From: Pseudobutyrivibrio sp. UBA1225
GTDB lineage: Bacteria; Bacillota; Clostridia; Lachnospirales; Lachnospiraceae
Assembly (NCBI GenBank): GCA_002309345.1
Contig: DBWZ01000067.1
Location: 11,515 to 75,514, forward strand
Direction of reading: 5' to 3'
DNA: 64,000 nt
Of this stretch, positions 15,549 through 24,560 are shown one piece after another. The notes beneath the pieces are model-generated. The model was given only the letters and a program-made list of their open reading frames with translations. It did no database searches and was not told the DNA's origin. A program made the position numbers and the translations under genes. Within the stretch, counting starts at the first letter, position 1, and each line of letters begins with the position of its first letter.

Positions 15549-17482
15549 TATTCAATTTTAAAATCCGCCAAAAACAGATTATCATCACCCTCTGAAATCA
15601 CGCTATTATCTAAATTTAAATTTCCATTGTCATCAATGTCTAGATGTAAATCAATCATATATCCATCATCACTTACAATATAGTAATCCTTCCAATAAAG
15701 CTCACCAAAACCATATACATCTCTGCATTTGTATAAATAAAATTTTGTATCTTTTTTAAAAGATACAAGTTCATCATCATCAGGAAAATCCTCTGAATAA
15801 TATATATGATCCTTAGTCAAATTTTTTGTGGCAGAACATGTGAAGTCTTTCAGAAGAATCAATACATCACCATAATCATTATTACTATCATCTTTAGTAT
15901 TAGTTTTTATAAAATAATTAAACTCATCCTTTTCATTTGGCAAACCATTTTCTCCAACAAAGAATTCCTTCTTAACCTTAAAATTACCTATATCTTTCAT
16001 AATAGTTTCCATCGTAAAACTATTAGGATTAGTGATTTCCTTAGAATTCAAAGAATATTTTTCAAATTTAATTGGAGAATTAACAGTTTTCGTATTTAGA
16101 TTATAAATATATAAGGTTGATTTTCCCTTATAATTTACAGAAAGATAAAGATAAGCTTTATCATTTTCTCTACTAATTAGATAGGTCTTGTAACTATCAC
16201 ACTTTAATGTCTTTTGAGAGGCTGAAGCATCATTGGCAAGCCAAAAGCATTTCTTATTATCTTTAAGCTTTTCAACTTGGTAATGAAATTCTTTATCAGC
16301 AACATTAAAAACAGATAAGTTACCGCTAATGCTTTCAACTGTAAATGACGGAATATCAAGTTGCTTCAAAATCTTTCTAGCAGGATACACGCCATGCAAA
16401 GAATCATACTTAGTATCCTCTGATTTAACTTCTAATGCCTCACGTTGTTCTTTTGTAAGTTTTTCATTGAACCACCATTCGTCTTCTTGATCACTCAAAT
16501 TGTAAAATCTATGATAATATAATTCTTCAATTTTACCATCGATTATTCCATAACCCCTATATGTTCCAATAGCCCCAGCACCATCTTGATCAAAGTTAGA
16601 TATTAAATTACCTTTGACTTTGTAATCATACCCCACGTTACCGAAGGCACCATATGGCCAATCAACAATAGGTGCATACACATATCCGTCATAAAATGTA
16701 TACATGGACACCATATATCCACTATTATCCACTACAAGTTCAGGAATATCATCTTCGTCAAAATAAACTAATTTATACTTTCTGGCTTCCGGTTGAGTAC
16801 ACTCATAAAAATTTATAACCTTTCTATAGGCATCAATATAATTTTTGAATTTACCATTTTGCGTTTTTCCAACAAAATAATCTTCTATGTCTTCAACTGT
16901 ATAATTTGAACCGAGTGTATTCTCAATCAAACTATCAATTCCTTCGTCATTTAAAAAATTCTCATATTCTAGCTCTTCTTGCGAATCATATTGTTCCTCT
17001 CCAAAGAAAACCCAAAGATTTTCCTTAGATTTAATTGTTCCGGTCATAATTATATCTGTATAACCATCAAAATCAATGTCGGACGTTTTTATACCTGTAA
17101 TAGTATCTGGATAATCTCTTAATTTCCTGCCAGGTATATGCTGGCCATAAGCAACTAATAATCTACAGCCTTGTTCTTTGCCATCTAAAGTAGAACTATA
17201 GACAATATCATCATGCCCCTTTGGAGCTGTAATAATATACTCGCAATCATATTCATCTACATTAAACTTATATGTAAACTCTTTTCCGCCATCTTTAGTC
17301 CATAGAGGTTTAAGCGGCTTGGTATCTTCCTTAGCGGAGAAATATTTTTCCATATATTTTTTGTGCTTATAATATTTATAAGCCTTAGGAATAAATATTA
17401 TTCCTATGACAATAATAACAGCAAGCACTAGGCAGATTGCTAGTGCTTTTTTATTTTCTTTTAATCTAGTTATTTTGTTCAT
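15548..17482 (-). CDS. Membrane-anchored FG-GAP/VCBS-like protein, array copy 3
   Basis: The 644-residue protein is the duplicate of copy 1 and shares its architecture: a basic N-terminal tail MNKITRL, a membrane helix at about residues 13-31, then outer domains with IDFDGYTDIIMTG and YFDEDDIPELVV. The membrane anchor and the leader DNA are almost identical to copy 1, while the outer part appears only about 70 percent identical by eye. The ATG at 17482 has a GAGG site in the same sequence context as copy 1. It is probably co-transcribed with copy 4, which ends 15 bases upstream. Confidence 0.75.
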   Translation of the reverse strand: MNKITRLKENKKALAICLVLAVIIVIGIIFIPKAYKYYKHKKYMEKYFSAKEDTKPLKPLWTKDGGKEFTYKFNVDEYDCEYIITAPKGHDDIVYSSTLDGKEQGCRLLVAYGQHIPGRKLRDYPDTITGIKTSDIDFDGYTDIIMTGTIKSKENLWVFFGEEQYDSQEELEYENFLNDEGIDSLIENTLGSNYTVEDIEDYFVGKTQNGKFKNYIDAYRKVINFYECTQPEARKYKLVYFDEDDIPELVVDNSGYMVSMYTFYDGYVYAPIVDWPYGAFGNVGYDYKVKGNLISNFDQDGAGAIGTYRGYGIIDGKIEELYYHRFYNLSDQEDEWWFNEKLTKEQREALEVKSEDTKYDSLHGVYPARKILKQLDIPSFTVESISGNLSVFNVADKEFHYQVEKLKDNKKCFWLANDASASQKTLKCDSYKTYLISRENDKAYLYLSVNYKGKSTLYIYNLNTKTVNSPIKFEKYSLNSKEITNPNSFTMETIMKDIGNFKVKKEFFVGENGLPNEKDEFNYFIKTNTKDDSNNDYGDVLILLKDFTCSATKNLTKDHIYYSEDFPDDDELVSFKKDTKFYLYKCRDVYGFGELYWKDYYIVSDDGYMIDLHLDIDDNGNLNLDNSVISEGDDNLFLADFKIE

Positions 17483-17497
17483 GCTACCTCGCAAACT

Positions 17498-19510
17498 TTA
17501 TTTCTCAGCTTTAAAGTTAATAGCTTCATTTAGCTTAATCACTCCACCGTCATCGTAATCTACTTGAATTTCAATCATATATCCATCATCATTTACAAGA
17601 TAATAATGTACTAAATCAATTGTGTCTTTATAATATTCATAACGATATTTATATAGATAAAACTTAGCTCCTTCTTTAAATGAAACCATTTCAGCTTTCC
17701 CATCTCCCTCAGGATAATCTTCTGAACACCATATATATTTCTCGCTTAAATCCTTAGTAGCTGCACAAGTAAAATCCTTCTGAAGAACTAAAGCATCGCC
17801 AAATTCATTATTGCCACTGACATCATCTTTAGGATTTGTTTTGATGAAATAACCATATGGTTCGCTTTGAATCGGCATTCCATTTACACCAACGTAAAAT
17901 TCCTTCTTTGCCTTATGAATTCCTATACCCATAATATCTGCTATCATCGTAAATCCGTAAGAATTTTCAATATCATCCTTACATTGATACTCTCCATCAT
18001 ATTTAGTAGGTGGAATAATACTTTTAGTATTTAAATTAAAAATATATAGGCTTGAATCATCCTTTAAATTTACAACTAAGTAAAGATACGCCCTATCGTC
18101 GTCTCTATTAAGAAGAAAAGCCTTGTAATCATCGCATTTTAACGTTTGTTTTGTAGATGATGTGCCATCTGAAAGATAAAAGGCCTTTTTATTATTTTTG
18201 AGGCTTTCAACCTCATAGCGGAATTCCTTATCATTAAAGTTAAACGTCGATGAAGTACCACTAATTTTTACAACTTTAAAGCCTGGAATACCTAGCTGTT
18301 GAAAGATTTCTGCGCAAGATGATTCTCCATTTAAAATATCATCCTCGGTTTTATCTCTGTTGGCTTTATATGCCTCACGTTGTTCATTAGTGAGCTTTTT
18401 AGTGAGTTCTTCATTAAACACCCATTCGTTTATAGGCTTATCTTCATCCATAAGCATATGCTGATAAACTCTTTCCAATTTACCATCTATAATCCCATAG
18501 CCATTGTAATATTTAGTAGTACCTTGTCCATAATTATATTCGAAATATTGAATTAACAAGTTACCCTTTTCTTTGTATTTAAACACATCAGCGCCGTGGG
18601 CTCCAAAAGGCCAGTCGTCAACAAGTTGACTAACACGACCATCTTTAAACGTGTACATCGAGACAATAACTCCTCCGCAAACACCTGTTGCTGTCAGCTC
18701 TGGGATATCATCATCATCAAAATAAATTAATTTATATGTAAATTCTCCTGGCGTAGCATATTCATAAAAATCTATAACCTTTTTATAGGCATCTACATAG
18801 GATTTAAATTCACCATTCTTCTGATTTCCAACAAACCACTCATCTATATCATCAACAGTAAAATTGGGCCCAATCAAATTCTCTATGCGCTCTTCAGCAA
18901 GCATATCCTGATCGTGAATTTGGCGAAATTCTGTAAAATCAGGAGAATTATCATCTAAATACTTGTCATCATCATAATTAACCGCTTGATGGTTTTCGCT
19001 ACCCATTTGAAGCCAAAATTTTTCCTTTGAATCAACTGTTCCTGTAATTATCAAATCTGTATATCCATCAAAATCAATATCTGATGACTTTATTCCTGTA
19101 ATTGTATCGGGAAAATTATTATCCTCAAGATCAACTGAGTTAAAAAGATTGTAAAAGCTCGCATTATATTCTTCACCATCTTTTTGATAACTACAAGTAA
19201 TATCACCATCATCCTTTGGTGCTGTAACAGTATACTCACCATCACATTCATCTATCTTAAATTTGTAAATAAACTCTTTGCCGCCATTTTTAGTCCATAA
19301 TGGTTTAAGAGACTTTGAATCTTGCTTGTCAGCACTGTTATTTCCTTGCTTATTATTATGCGCCTCTTCTTTTGCAATCATATTTTTGTGCTTATAATTC
19401 TTATAAGCCTTGGGAATAAATATTATTCCCACGACAACAATAATGGCAGCAAGCACTAGGCAAATTGCTAGTGCTTTTTTGCTATCTTTTAATCTTGATA
19501 TTTTCACCAT
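17498..19510 (-). CDS. Membrane-anchored FG-GAP/VCBS-like protein, array copy 4
   Basis: This is the longest copy, 670 residues. After MVKISRLKDSKK there is a membrane helix (about residues 14-31) and a distinctive 35-residue Asn/Gln/Lys linker (MIAKEEAHNNKQGN) that replaces the KYMEKYF linker of the other copies. The outer part has IDFDGYTDLIITG and YFDDDDIPELTA, and a full C-terminal domain with LYIFNLNTKSI. It is the full-length relative of truncated copy 2. An AGAGGG site precedes the ATG. It follows the lipoprotein gene after 9 bp, so the two are very likely one transcript. Confidence 0.75.
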   Translation of the reverse strand: MVKISRLKDSKKALAICLVLAAIIVVVGIIFIPKAYKNYKHKNMIAKEEAHNNKQGNNSADKQDSKSLKPLWTKNGGKEFIYKFKIDECDGEYTVTAPKDDGDITCSYQKDGEEYNASFYNLFNSVDLEDNNFPDTITGIKSSDIDFDGYTDLIITGTVDSKEKFWLQMGSENHQAVNYDDDKYLDDNSPDFTEFRQIHDQDMLAEERIENLIGPNFTVDDIDEWFVGNQKNGEFKSYVDAYKKVIDFYEYATPGEFTYKLIYFDDDDIPELTATGVCGGVIVSMYTFKDGRVSQLVDDWPFGAHGADVFKYKEKGNLLIQYFEYNYGQGTTKYYNGYGIIDGKLERVYQHMLMDEDKPINEWVFNEELTKKLTNEQREAYKANRDKTEDDILNGESSCAEIFQQLGIPGFKVVKISGTSSTFNFNDKEFRYEVESLKNNKKAFYLSDGTSSTKQTLKCDDYKAFLLNRDDDRAYLYLVVNLKDDSSLYIFNLNTKSIIPPTKYDGEYQCKDDIENSYGFTMIADIMGIGIHKAKKEFYVGVNGMPIQSEPYGYFIKTNPKDDVSGNNEFGDALVLQKDFTCAATKDLSEKYIWCSEDYPEGDGKAEMVSFKEGAKFYLYKYRYEYYKDTIDLVHYYLVNDDGYMIEIQVDYDDGGVIKLNEAINFKAEK

Positions 19511-19519
19511 ATGTCCCTC

Positions 19520-20545
19520 TTATAATTCATCCTCAGGAATGATATCTAAATTTAGGCCTATATCCTTTGCTCGCTTCTCTAGAACCTTTTTAATTTCTGC
19601 TCTAGGCAATGGTTTCACACCAATTTTTTCAAATTCTTTCATATAAACTGATGAACCGTCAGCATATCCAGGATCTTTGTCGCAGTCATACCATCCTTCA
19701 GCTGTTGATTCATCTATAACTGCATAGTTATAGTATCTATCCGCATTTTGATATGATTCTACATCATCATAAAATACATACTCATCAATCTGAATATTTT
19801 CTAAAGTATCTGAATCTAAATCCACATTACCGTTTCCATTTTCATTGGCGGCATCTGTGAAGAATGATGTTCCATCAAAATAAAATGCTCTAGAATAATA
19901 TCTATGGAAATTTGCATCGCCGTCAAAAAATCCATCTTCATATGAGCGACAATCTCCGCTATTTATTTCAGCACTATAATATCCCTTATCAGAAATATCT
20001 GACCATCCTCGGTCATCCGTATTGTCGGTATATTTTATAAATAGTTTTCCTTCCTTTTCTTGAATTACAAATTTATATACTATGTAAGAAGGAGAAATAG
20101 TTAATAAAAGCTCACTCTTTCCATCAACTCCACAATCTATATACTTATAGATAATACCTAACTTCTCGCCCTCTTCGTTATTATCATCTTTTATGCTATC
20201 GGCATCTTTAACATTAGAAATATCAACTTCATCATCTGGGAAATACTCTTTAGTTAATGCTTCTAAATTATAAGAGTTGCCGTTATTATATTCCTCTTCA
20301 TAATCAACAGTTGCTTCTACTTCATTGTTCAAAAAAGCTGTATACAAGCCAGTATCATCTCCTAATGGTTTTGTGCTTGTATCCTCAACATTTTCTTGTG
20401 TCTTTGCCTCTTCTGTTGTCTGGTTAGCATTTTCCTGAACCTCAGCGGCTGTCTGATTTGACTTATCATTTGCCTGTGCATTTGTACATGCAGTAAATAC
20501 AAAGGCTGTAGATAGAACTGAAGCAATGATTTTTTTCTTTAACAT
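19520..20545 (-). CDS. Lipoprotein of the duplicated array, unknown function
   Basis: The 341-residue product starts MLKKKIIASVL after an AAAGGAG site and has a lipobox VFTAC with the lipidated cysteine near residue 20. A Gln/Thr/Glu/Asn-rich linker leads to an outer domain with IDCGVDGKSELLLTI, again an FG-GAP-like Asp motif, and the C-terminal WYDCDKDPGYADGSSVY stretch that survives in the truncated copy at 15034. It is the first gene of the transcript and probably works with the membrane-anchored proteins that follow. An in-frame ATG 51 bp upstream lacks a ribosome site and would spoil the signal peptide. Confidence 0.75.
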   Translation of the reverse strand: MLKKKIIASVLSTAFVFTACTNAQANDKSNQTAAEVQENANQTTEEAKTQENVEDTSTKPLGDDTGLYTAFLNNEVEATVDYEEEYNNGNSYNLEALTKEYFPDDEVDISNVKDADSIKDDNNEEGEKLGIIYKYIDCGVDGKSELLLTISPSYIVYKFVIQEKEGKLFIKYTDNTDDRGWSDISDKGYYSAEINSGDCRSYEDGFFDGDANFHRYYSRAFYFDGTSFFTDAANENGNGNVDLDSDTLENIQIDEYVFYDDVESYQNADRYYNYAVIDESTAEGWYDCDKDPGYADGSSVYMKEFEKIGVKPLPRAEIKKVLEKRAKDIGLNLDIIPEDEL

Positions 20546-20657
20546 TTTAGCTCCTTTCTTCAAGTAAATAACAAAAAACATCATAACATATTTCATGATT
20601 AATCTACAAATGCCAAAATATTGTCGTTGTTCAATTAATCATACCCAATATAATATA

Positions 20658-20699
20658 AAATTTATGCTGGCAAATAAAGCTATTTGTCAGCATAAATTT
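20658..20699 (-). terminator. Long hairpin between an orphan promoter element and the lipoprotein gene
   Basis: Two arms of about 18 bp beginning AAATTTATGCTG pair with one mismatch around AAGC. On the minus strand TTTTATATTATATT follows, a weak T-run. It could end a short transcript that starts at the 20752-20788 element, or form a leader hairpin. Confidence 0.55.
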
Positions 20700-20751
20700 A
20701 AATGGGGTGGTTATTATTTTATAAAAAACAAAAACCTAAAAACCCTAGTTC

Positions 20752-20788
20752 CATATATAGTTCAATAAAAAAATTTTTATTTTTCCAA
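20752..20788 (-). promoter_or_regulatory. Orphan copy of the coiled-coil-cassette promoter element
   Basis: On the minus strand TTGGAAAAA, then TTTTTTTATTGAACTATATATG. The distance from GG to TTGAA is 21 bases, exactly as in the elements at 55203, 59616 and 63386. No coiled-coil gene follows; within 100 bp comes a strong hairpin, then the array lipoprotein gene. Confidence 0.65.
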
Positions 20789-20831
20789 AATACTAAAATT
20801 TTTTTTATTTTTTTTCTAAAATTTGAAAAAA

Positions 20832-21656
20832 TTATTGGTTTTCCGACACTGTTTTTGAAGTCTCAACAAATTCACTTCCATTCCATTCAAATATAAAATC
20901 CACATGACTACTTGCATCTTCAGGACACCAGCCTTCAATAACCTTTTTATCATCGTTTAATTTATAATTTGGAATGTCTTCAAATGATGGTGTATAAACA
21001 TAATCGCCATCTTTGTAAATATATGCACAATAATGTGATACTCCATGACTCCCCTGGTTTCCAAGGAAAATAACAAGATCTTTATATCCGTCAAAATTTA
21101 CATCTATCATATCTGCATTAAAGTCACATGCTGAATAAACACAACGGTCAGAATCCTTGTCTTTCCAAGATGTAGAAGGATATTCAACCATAAAGGAAAT
21201 AACTTTACGATTTTCCACTGCAAAAAAATAATCTTTTTTATGTAAATAATAATCTTCTAATTCTTCTTTACGTTGAATAGCCACTCGAAATAATGTATGT
21301 TCATCATCGACCCAATTTGCATCTTCAAATTCTTCATCACTAGTTAGAATAACTTTTTCCTTAATAGCATCATTAATTAATGAATCACCCGAATCAATAT
21401 CCAAGGTGTCGTTTTTTATCTCTTCAATGCCTAAGCTTTCAAAATCTATGTCCTTTTCTTTATCCTTGACATCTTCTTCCTTGTTCTCTTCTTTGACCTC
21501 TTCTTCCTTAATCTCTTCTACCTTTACATCTTTCTTTGCATCTTTTTTGACATCATTGTTTACATCCCATTTAACATCTATTGTGCATGCAACAAAAGTA
21601 AACATAACCAACATGCATAATACATAAATGATGCTTTTTGTAAATATTCGATTCAT
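20832..21656 (-). CDS. Lipoprotein with charged linker and FG-GAP-like motif
   Basis: The product has 274 residues. The signal peptide MNRIFTKSIIYVLCMLVMF ends in a lipobox FVACT (cysteine near residue 24). A very charged Lys/Glu/Asp stretch with repeated DVKK and EEVKEE follows, then a domain with DVNFDGYKDLVIFLGNQG, a calcium-loop-like motif shared with the array proteins downstream. The C-terminus has FIFEWNGSEFVET, as in many VCBS-type outer-surface proteins. The ATG at 21656 has an AGGAG site; an upstream start adds 11 residues without one. It has its own promoter. Ligand and role are unknown. Confidence 0.75.
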   Translation of the reverse strand: MNRIFTKSIIYVLCMLVMFTFVACTIDVKWDVNNDVKKDAKKDVKVEEIKEEEVKEENKEEDVKDKEKDIDFESLGIEEIKNDTLDIDSGDSLINDAIKEKVILTSDEEFEDANWVDDEHTLFRVAIQRKEELEDYYLHKKDYFFAVENRKVISFMVEYPSTSWKDKDSDRCVYSACDFNADMIDVNFDGYKDLVIFLGNQGSHGVSHYCAYIYKDGDYVYTPSFEDIPNYKLNDDKKVIEGWCPEDASSHVDFIFEWNGSEFVETSKTVSENQ

Positions 21657-21706
21657 TATTATTCTCCTATGTTTATCTTTACTTGTCATTTTATATCTGA
21701 GTAGTA

Positions 21707-21735
21707 CTATAATACTTTACAAACATCAAGGTCAA
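21707..21735 (-). promoter_or_regulatory. Promoter of the lipoprotein gene at 20832
   Basis: TTGACC (21730-21735), a 17-base spacer and TTATAG (21707-21712) on the minus strand; TATAGT at 18 bases is an alternative register. Confidence 0.6.
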
Positions 21736-21755
21736 CACTTAATTTAAATAAAAAA

Positions 21756-21821
21756 GAGTTTTGCTACTCAAAACTCCAGCAGTGCGTATGTAAAAAAGAG
21801 ACTCACCCTCAGGTAAGTCTC
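21756..21821 (-). terminator. Two tandem terminators after the SEC-C gene
   Basis: First GAGACTTACC pairs with GGGTGAGTCTC, followed by TTTTTTAC (21798-21821). Then GAGTTTTG pairs with CAAAACTC, followed by TTTTTTA (21756-21775). The second hairpin and the adjoining CTCCAGCAGTGCG resemble 1303-1330, upstream of scpA. Confidence 0.75.
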
Positions 21822-21841
21822 CAACTCACAAATATTAATAA

Positions 21842-22348
21842 TTATTTTTTGCCACAGCAGAACTTGTATTTCTTGCCAGAGCCACAAGGACATGGATCAT
21901 TACGTCCAACCTTTTTCTCTGAACGTACAACTGTATGCATGCTCTTAGCTTCTTTAGTAAGAGATTTGATTTTCTCTTCATCAAAAATCTTCTCCCACTG
22001 TGGTAGGCCATATAACCAGTCTGCTTTAGCATCAATCATGTTCTTGAAAAGCTTTTCCTTGTCGAACTTAAGAGAAACGACTGTATCCTCATCCATTGTC
22101 TCAATAGGATTTGCTTTTACAAGTGATTCGTTGATTCCATCAAGAAAACCAACCATTGGCATAATATCGATATTATATTTCTCAGCTAACTCTTTAACTG
22201 TTCCCTTTACTTCAGTATCAGGATCATCTAAAAGCTGTTCATATATACCCTTCTCAAGCAAGAAGTAATCCTGCCAAAATTTCTGTAATTCAGCCTGTGA
22301 CTGATTTTGGTTGTAAGCTATTTTTTGCCAGTTTTCAAGTAAACTCAT
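21842..22348 (-). CDS. SEC-C motif protein
   Basis: The 168-residue protein ends in a clear SEC-C zinc motif, NDPCPCGSGKKYKFCC, the same module that lets SecA bind zinc and SecB or ribosomes. The rest is a helical domain with no family that I can name. Related free-standing SEC-C proteins are common in Firmicutes and their function is mostly unknown. The ATG at 22348 (MSLLENWQ) has GGAGAGG upstream; an upstream TTG that would add six residues overlaps this site. It is monocistronic, with two terminators behind it and a small CGTGG/CCACG hairpin in its leader at 22383-22396. Confidence 0.85.
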   Translation of the reverse strand: MSLLENWQKIAYNQNQSQAELQKFWQDYFLLEKGIYEQLLDDPDTEVKGTVKELAEKYNIDIMPMVGFLDGINESLVKANPIETMDEDTVVSLKFDKEKLFKNMIDAKADWLYGLPQWEKIFDEEKIKSLTKEAKSMHTVVRSEKKVGRNDPCPCGSGKKYKFCCGKK

Positions 22349-22426
22349 ATTAAAATTCCTCTCCAAATTAAATGCATTTTAACGTGGTAAACCACGAGTA
22401 GAATTATATCATACTGAAAAATAAAA

Positions 22427-22452
22427 GGCTAGCTACATAATCGTAGCCAGCC
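22427..22452 (-). terminator. Terminator of the NlpC/P60 gene
   Basis: GGCTGGCTAC pairs with GTAGCTAGCC (one mismatch), followed by TTTTATTTTT on the minus strand. Confidence 0.75.
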
Positions 22453-22468
22453 TCTTTAAGGTCACTTT

Positions 22469-23536
22469 TTAATCGTATAAAACTCTTACACATGTAATTG
22501 GTGTACGATAGAATGCATTTGAAATCTTGATACCATCACGCTTGTTAGAAGCATGACATATCTGTCCACCACCAATATAAATCGCAACGTGGTTAATCGT
22601 TCCTCCACGTCCATAGAAAATCAAATCTCCTGGCTTTAACTCGTCAGTAGAAATCTTGGTTCCTTCGTGTGCCTGAGCTTTAGATGAGTGAGATAGTCTT
22701 ACACCATATTGTGCCATAATCTGCATTGTAAAGCCTGAGCAATCAATACCATTTGTAAGTGATGTACCACCCCAAACGTATCTGTTACCAACATACTGAA
22801 GAGCGTTTTCACATGCTGCCATACGAACATCTGAAATACCTTCGCCATATCTTGCCTCTGTAAGTGTCATAGCTGTCTTAAGTGACAAATCAACATCTAC
22901 GAACTCAGCTGAAACATAGCCTTCATCGCCATCAACATCGACCTTAATCCATTCGTCTTGTTGAGTACCATCAAGAATAGGTACCTCTTCACCATCTGCC
23001 AATGAATAAATAATTTCGCATTCAGTGTTAGGCTCAACACGAACTCTAAGTCCACCAGTGTTTGATGTTGCTACGTATTCAGCAAGCTCCAATGCTTTGT
23101 CCCAAGCTTCATCACCTGTCAAAAGATATTCCGTATTTACGTATCCTTCAACATCGCCTGATTTGATGCGGCTCCATTCTCCTTCTGTGCTAAGAATCTC
23201 ACATGCCGCATCTCTTGGGAACTTACCAATTAACTTCCCTTCTGGATCAGCGCTTTCGCGAATGTTAAGGTTACCTTCTGAAACGTTACAGATACCAATA
23301 TTATTGTATCCGTATATTTCTCCCAATGACTTTGCAGTTGCAACAGCATTTGAATCCTCAACAGGAAGGCTCTTTTGTAAATCTGTCAAACTAACAGAAC
23401 TAACTGAGCCAACACCTGCAGTAGCTACTGCATCACCTGAAGCCATATTTATTTTTTTATGCGAATCAACGCAATGATCAATAACTAACGCGCCAGCGCA
23501 GACTAAAACAAAAGCTGAAATAATGCGCTTTTTCAT
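22469..23536 (-). CDS. Secreted SH3b-NlpC/P60 peptidoglycan endopeptidase
   Basis: The 355-residue protein begins with a signal peptide (MKKRIISAFVLVCAGALVI). Two bacterial SH3 domains follow: GICNVSEGNLNIRES near residue 80 and a second near residue 155 (GGLRVRVEP). The C-terminal NlpC/P60 domain has the catalytic cysteine in NGIDCSGF, the histidine in GTINHVAIY and the later ICHASN. Such enzymes cut the D-Glu to diamino-acid bond of peptide stems in cell-wall turnover, outside the membrane. It is a single gene with a consensus promoter, a terminator and a GGAGG site. Confidence 0.92.
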   Translation of the reverse strand: MKKRIISAFVLVCAGALVIDHCVDSHKKINMASGDAVATAGVGSVSSVSLTDLQKSLPVEDSNAVATAKSLGEIYGYNNIGICNVSEGNLNIRESADPEGKLIGKFPRDAACEILSTEGEWSRIKSGDVEGYVNTEYLLTGDEAWDKALELAEYVATSNTGGLRVRVEPNTECEIIYSLADGEEVPILDGTQQDEWIKVDVDGDEGYVSAEFVDVDLSLKTAMTLTEARYGEGISDVRMAACENALQYVGNRYVWGGTSLTNGIDCSGFTMQIMAQYGVRLSHSSKAQAHEGTKISTDELKPGDLIFYGRGGTINHVAIYIGGGQICHASNKRDGIKISNAFYRTPITCVRVLYD

Positions 23537-23573
23537 ATTACCTCCATATCAAAACCTAAACAACAATGTGTGT

Positions 23574-23602
23574 ATTATAACAGGGTATTTTCCAAATGTC
23601 AA
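23574..23602 (-). promoter_or_regulatory. Consensus SigA promoter of the NlpC/P60 gene
   Basis: TTGACA (23597-23602), 17 bases and TATAAT (23574-23579) on the minus strand match the consensus perfectly, and suggest strong constitutive expression. Confidence 0.9.
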
Positions 23603-23633
23603 TATTTTGTAACAATTTTGTAATAAGTATATT

Positions 23634-24554
23634 TTACAAACTATTGAAGTAATCTTTAGCCTTGATTTTATCCTTAGACATCTGCTCTTGAAGCTCATCA
23701 ATAGAGGCAAATTTAATCTCTGGTCTAAGAAATGACTTAAAGGTTACCTTGACAAAGGTTCCATACAAATCACCATTGTAATCTAAAATGTGAGTTTCTA
23801 TCCCAACTATATTTTTGTCAGACACTGATGGTTTTGTACCCACATTAGTAACACCATGATAAATTCTTCCATCGAAATCTATGGTAGTAACATAAACTCC
23901 AAACTTAGGAACCAGCTTACATGGCTCTGGCATAATGTTAATAGTAGGAATGCCGATTGTATGCCCCAAATGAGCACCATGAACTACCTCTCCCCAAACA
24001 AAATACTCATAACCTAGCATTTCGTTTACACTATCAATATTACCAGCTTTAAGCTCTTCTCTGATGTAGGTACTACTGATATCTCTGTTATTCTTCTTTA
24101 TCTTGTCTATGATATTTAAATCAAAACCAAATCCTGGTGCAAGCTCACGAAGCAAATCAACATTTCCAGCACCTTTATAACCAAAGGTAAAATCTGAACC
24201 TGCCACCATATATTTCATATTGAGATTGTTTACCAAAAACTCAATAAATTCAGTAGGTCCGGTTTCCATAAGCTTTTTATCAAATGGACATTCAATAAGA
24301 TAATCTAGGCCATTATTATCAAGCATGAACACCCTTTCTTTATTCGTAATTAATGAAGGGGATTCATCGTCTGATAGCTCAAATCTAGGTGAATTTGTAA
24401 AGGTAATCAAACAAGATTTGAGACCATCTGCCTTTTTGCTGATTATATCAGTTGTAAGCAGATTATGACCTCGATGTATTCCATCAAACTTACCCACTGT
24501 AATCGCCGTTGGCTCTGATATTTTAATATCAAAAAGTGTTCGTAAATATTTCAT
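23634..24554 (-). CDS. ribF: Bifunctional riboflavin kinase / FMN adenylyltransferase
   Basis: The enzyme phosphorylates riboflavin to FMN and adenylylates FMN to FAD. The N-terminal adenylyltransferase domain has the nucleotide-binding GKFDGIHRGH near residue 22 and later STYIREELKAG. The C-terminal kinase domain has GHTIGIPTINI and the GVTNVGTKPS segment. At 306 residues it is full length. It is the last gene of the long nusA-infB operon, 6 bp after truB, the common truB-ribF pairing. Its ribosome site is weak, so translation may depend on coupling to truB. Confidence 0.95.
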   Translation of the reverse strand: MKYLRTLFDIKISEPTAITVGKFDGIHRGHNLLTTDIISKKADGLKSCLITFTNSPRFELSDDESPSLITNKERVFMLDNNGLDYLIECPFDKKLMETGPTEFIEFLVNNLNMKYMVAGSDFTFGYKGAGNVDLLRELAPGFGFDLNIIDKIKKNNRDISSTYIREELKAGNIDSVNEMLGYEYFVWGEVVHGAHLGHTIGIPTINIMPEPCKLVPKFGVYVTTIDFDGRIYHGVTNVGTKPSVSDKNIVGIETHILDYNGDLYGTFVKVTFKSFLRPEIKFASIDELQEQMSKDKIKAKDYFNSL

Positions 24555-24560
24555 TTTAAA

